Below are positions 48,539-52,562 of a stretch of DNA of 52,562 bases, one piece after another (within the stretch, counting starts at the first letter, position 1; every line of letters starts with the position of its first letter). Position numbers and translations under genes: made by a program. The stretch is taken from contig PACL01000052.1 in NCBI GenBank assembly GCA_002700095.1, positions 1-52,562 on the forward strand, in the 5' to 3' direction. The notes under the pieces were generated by a model that did no database searches, was not told the origin of the DNA, and worked only from the letters and a program-made list of their open reading frames with translations. The DNA is from Fulvimarina sp. Lineage in GTDB: Bacteria; Pseudomonadota; Alphaproteobacteria; Rhizobiales; Rhizobiaceae.

Positions 48539-49299
48539 TCAACGCCTCTCCTCCGACGGGGCCGAAGAGGTCGGACCGGAATGCTCGGTGGTCGAACCCG
48601 GCCGATCTCCCCCCTTGTGGGGGAGATGTCCGGCAGGGCAGAGGGGGGTAGCGGCGGCCGCGACGGTATCAGGCAACGAAGAATCGGCGTCGTCGACATA
48701 AGCCCGCGTCGCCGCGATCCACTGCCGCGTGCGCTCCTCCGGATCGGCGTTCAGCGTGATGTCGGTGACGACGGCGGCAACGTCCGCCCCTTGCCCGAAC
48801 ACTTCCGGCAGCCGCTCCACCGTCACCCCGCCGATGGCGACCAGCGGCGTCTCGCCGACCGCCTTCTTCCACGCAGCGATCCGGGCCGGCGTCTGGGGAG
48901 CCCAGGGCATCTGCTTCAGGATCGTCGGCCAGATCGGGCCGAGCGCGACATAATCCGGCCTAGCGGCGAGGGCGGTCGCCAGCTCCGTCTCGTCATGGGT
49001 CGAGACGCCGAGCCGCAGACCGGCGCGGCGGATGGTGCCGACATCGGCTTCGGCGAGATCCTCCTGGCCGAGATGAACGAAGTCGCAGCCCTCCGCGATC
49101 GCCAGCCGCCAGTGGTCGTTGACGATCAGCTGGCAGCCATGGCGATGGCAGGTGTTGCGGGCCCGGCGGATCTCCGAGCGCAGAGCCGCTTCGGGCGTGT
49201 CCTTGACCCGCAGTTGCACCAGCCTGACACCCAGCGGCACCAGCCGCTCGACCCAGTCGGCGTCGGGACGATCAGATAGAACGCGTCGAGCCGGGTCAT
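48539..49299 (-). pseudogene. thiE: Thiamine phosphate synthase ThiE, frameshifted near the N-terminus
   Basis: Joins HMP-PP and HET-P to thiamine phosphate. The gene begins at ATG 49299, which overlaps the thiG stop (ATGA), and reads [12 protein letters not shown]. One base appears to be missing at about 49264-49268 (CCCGAC where CCCGGAC is expected), after which the family sequence continues in another frame (DADWVERLVPLGVRLVQLRV, QLIVNDHWRLAI, VHLGQEDL, VSTHDETELA, ALGPIWPTILKQ). The end is also odd: after the normal C-terminus (TRQWIAATRA) the frame reads ~53 more codons through repeat copy 3. Either a real decayed gene or a base-call error. Confidence 0.85.
48603..48650 (-). repeat. Palindromic intergenic repeat, copy 3 (inverted)
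   Basis: GATCTCCCCCC, then TTGTGG and GGGAGATGTCC, with the CAGAGGGGGG end. On the minus strand it equals copy 1 almost base for base, and its arms make a near-perfect hairpin. It is translated as the tail of thiE (LCPAGHLPHKGGDRPG). Confidence 0.75.
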
Positions 49300-50081
49300 G
49301 ACGACACCGCCCCGCCCAGCATTGCCCGGCCGAGGACCGGCGTCGACGGCTCGGCCATGTCGCGGGGCAGCAACGGGTCTGCCTCGAAGGCGAGACGGCC
49401 CGCCTCGACCGAGAGCCTGAACGCCCGCGCCATCGCCACCGGATCGCCGGCGAGTGCGACGGCCGAGGACAGGAGAACCCCGTCATAGCCGAGCTCCATC
49501 GCCCGGGCCGCATGGGACGGCACGCCGATCCCGGCATCGACGATCAGCGTCAGATCGGGAAAGCGCGCCCGCATCGCCCTGAGGCCATAGACGTTGTTGA
49601 GCCCCCGCGCCGAGCCGATGGGCGAACCCCAGGGCATCAGGACTTGGGCGCCGGCCTCGACCAGCCTGTCTGCCGCGACGAGATCCTCGGTCGTGTAGGC
49701 GAGCACCTGGAAGCCTTCGGCCGACAGAATGCGCGTCGCCTCGACGAGGCCGAAGAGGTCCGGCTGCAGGGTATCGGCGTCGCCTATCACCTCGAGCTTG
49801 ATCCAGTTCGTGCCGAAGACCTCGCGGGCCATCTCAGCCGTCGTCACCGCCTCGCGCACCGAATGGCAGCCGGCGGTATTCGGCAGGACCTTGACTCCGG
49901 TCTCGCGGATCAGGTCCCAGAATTTCTGGCCGGCGCGCTCTCCGGCGGCCTCTCTTCGAAGTGAGACGGTGACGATCTCGGCGCCGGAGGCGAGGATCGC
50001 CTGGCGCAGGATCTGCGGCGAGGGATAGCGCGCCGTGCCGAGCATCAGCCGGCTGGAGAAGATGTCGTCGTAGATGCGCAT
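49296..50081 (-). CDS. thiG: Thiazole synthase ThiG
   Basis: TIM-barrel enzyme that builds the thiazole ring from DXP, ThiS-thiocarboxylate and dehydroglycine. The 261 aa contain the Schiff-base lysine region [24 protein letters not shown], and the phosphate-binding [11 protein letters not shown] / [17 protein letters not shown] blocks. ATG 50081 gives the family start [16 protein letters not shown]. The thiS stop lies 4 bp upstream, and the thiE start overlaps the thiG stop, so translation is coupled. Confidence 0.96.
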   Translation of the reverse strand: MRIYDDIFSSRLMLGTARYPSPQILRQAILASGAEIVTVSLRREAAGERAGQKFWDLIRETGVKVLPNTAGCHSVREAVTTAEMAREVFGTNWIKLEVIGDADTLQPDLFGLVEATRILSAEGFQVLAYTTEDLVAADRLVEAGAQVLMPWGSPIGSARGLNNVYGLRAMRARFPDLTLIVDAGIGVPSHAARAMELGYDGVLLSSAVALAGDPVAMARAFRLSVEAGRLAFEADPLLPRDMAEPSTPVLGRAMLGGAVSS

Positions 50082-50085
50082 CGGG

Positions 50086-50283
50086 TCAGCCTCCCTGCAT
50101 CGGTGCGATGATCTCGATGGCGTCGCCCTCGGTGAGCCTCGTTTCCGGCCGCTCGCCCACCGGCACGAAATCGCGATTGAGGGCGGTGGCAAAGGGGCCT
50201 TCGCCATAGCCGAGTTCTTCGAGCGCTGCGGCCAATGTCGCGGCGTTCACCTCGGCGGGTTCGCCGTTCAGGATGATCTTCAT
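50086..50283 (-). CDS. thiS: Sulfur carrier protein ThiS
   Basis: A 65-aa ubiquitin-like sulfur carrier ending in the required Gly-Gly (IIAPMQGG), the site of thiocarboxylation. The N-terminus is [12 protein letters not shown]. It overlaps the thiO stop by 4 nt, as in the canonical thiCOSG operon. The adenylating partner ThiF is not in the window. Confidence 0.95.
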   Translation of the reverse strand: MKIILNGEPAEVNAATLAAALEELGYGEGPFATALNRDFVPVGERPETRLTEGDAIEIIAPMQGG

Positions 50284-51257
50284 GCGGCGATCTCCTCTCG
50301 GGGCTGGGCGCCGAAAGCGAGATCGGCGGCCTTTGCCGCGCAATCCGGCGCCAAAAGGAAGCCATGCCGATAGAGGCCGTTGACCGAGACGATCCGGCCG
50401 CTTCGGGTCACCCGCGGCAGGTTGTCCGGAAAGGCGGGCCGACGCCCGGCCTTCATCTCCAGCACCTCCGCCTCGGCAAAGGCCGGATGCAGCGCATAGG
50501 CCGCGTTCATCAGTTCGACGGCCGCGCGCAGCGTCGGGCCGCCGGAGGCAGCGCTCTCGATCATCGTCGCGCCGACCATGAAGAGCCCGCCCGCGCGCGG
50601 CACGACGTAGACGGGCATGCGCGGATGGAGGAGTCGGACGGGCCGCGCGAGATGGATCTCGTGCGTTCTCAGGATGAGCATTTCGCCGCGTACGCTGCGA
50701 AGTTCGGAGTCGTCGCCGACGAACCCCCGGCAATCAATGACTGTGTCGCCCATGGCCGCCTCCGGCTGGACGTTCGAGCCGAAGTGGATCGTGCCGCCAA
50801 GCGCGCGCATGCGATCGGCAAGGGCGCCGAGGGCGATGCGCGGGTCGAGATGGGCTTCCGCTGGAAAGTGCAGTCCCTGCCAGAAGCGTCCTGCGAGGTC
50901 CGGTTCCAAGGCATCGACGCCGGCTGCATCGAGCGATTGGGCACTGCTTGTCCGCCTCCCGAACCGCGCGATCTCACCGGCGTCGCGCACCGGAGCGACG
51001 ACGAGCGTCCCGTTGCGCATGACACCCGGCACCCGATCGGCCCACCAGTCGATGGCCGCAAGGCCCGGCGCGACGATCGAGGCGTCGGCGCTCTCTGCCT
51101 CGCAGAACGGCGCAAGCATGCCGCCTGCGAGGAAGGAGGCGGCGGCGTCTCCGAGGCTTTCCGAGCGCTCGTAGAGCGTCACCGCCGCCCCCCTTTCCGC
51201 AAGGGTGAGGGCGGCTGAGAGGCCGGCGACGCCGGCCCCGATGACGGTGACCTTCAT
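50280..51257 (-). CDS. thiO: Glycine oxidase ThiO
   Basis: FAD-dependent oxidase that makes dehydroglycine for thiazole synthesis. The 325 aa have the dinucleotide-binding VIGAGVAGLSAALTLAERGA (residues ~5-24), a MLAPFCEAE segment, and the C-terminal FAD site (SVNGLYRHGFLLAPDCA). It follows thiC by 4 bp and overlaps thiS. Confidence 0.94.
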   Translation of the reverse strand: MKVTVIGAGVAGLSAALTLAERGAAVTLYERSESLGDAAASFLAGGMLAPFCEAESADASIVAPGLAAIDWWADRVPGVMRNGTLVVAPVRDAGEIARFGRRTSSAQSLDAAGVDALEPDLAGRFWQGLHFPAEAHLDPRIALGALADRMRALGGTIHFGSNVQPEAAMGDTVIDCRGFVGDDSELRSVRGEMLILRTHEIHLARPVRLLHPRMPVYVVPRAGGLFMVGATMIESAASGGPTLRAAVELMNAAYALHPAFAEAEVLEMKAGRRPAFPDNLPRVTRSGRIVSVNGLYRHGFLLAPDCAAKAADLAFGAQPREEIAA

Positions 51258-51261
51258 CGCC

Positions 51262-52562
<1,301 letters not shown>

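Overview
The window is high-GC DNA from an alphaproteobacterium of the order Hyphomicrobiales (Rhizobiales). Three things point there: the conserved block pmbA-cysQ-DUF4170-acyltransferase-waaA-lpxK-DUF2093-mutL, the thiC-thiO-thiS-thiG-thiE order, and a short palindromic intergenic repeat of the kind common in rhizobia. An Aurantimonadaceae-like relative is plausible, but that is inference. The last ~60 bases are homopolymer-rich and do not match the gene they should encode, so the window probably ends at a contig edge.

Layout. (1) 386-5631, minus strand: branched-chain 2-oxoacid dehydrogenase operon (E1alpha, E1beta, E2, E3), with a 283-bp repeat-containing gap between E1alpha and E1beta. 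(2) 5963-7697, plus: a frameshifted HExxH-type peptide-hydroxylase-like protein, then a Tat-signal, Arg/Cys-rich small protein; together they look like a remnant or orphan RiPP-type pair. (3) 7867-11109: a perfect alphaproteobacterial SOS box, ruvA, an inserted T4 Rnl1-type RNA ligase, ruvB. (4) 11296-15437: YjdM zinc ribbon, DUF2254 membrane protein, exported phytase-like esterase. (5) 15555-27545: ybgC-tolQRAB-pal-cpoB (Tol-Pal envelope machine), then tilS, ftsH and glmM. (6) 27793-30890: outer-membrane porin-like protein and a Kef-type K+/H+ antiporter. (7) 31062-39029: pmbA, CysQ-like phosphatase, the lipid A/Kdo genes (acyltransferase, waaA, lpxK), DUF2093 and mutL. (8) 39265-41863: an orphan beta-barrel protein, a DUF6064 membrane protein and a Tat-exported aldo/keto reductase. 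(9) 42120-47554: xylose/sugar catabolism (a sugar isomerase/epimerase with an internal stop, a Gfo/Idh/MocA dehydrogenase, xylA, xylB). (10) 47583-52562, minus: thiamine biosynthesis thiC(partial)-thiO-thiS-thiG-thiE(frameshifted)-thiD.

Three reading frames are broken by small lesions (HExxH protein, sugar isomerase, thiE). Two look like single-base deletions and one is a TAC-to-TAA type change; consensus error and real decay cannot be separated from the sequence alone. The two most unusual assemblies are the RNA ligase lodged inside the SOS-controlled ruvA-ruvB locus behind an intrinsic terminator, and the HExxH protein next to an Arg/Cys-rich Tat substrate. No tRNA, rRNA, CRISPR array, transposase or prophage gene was seen.
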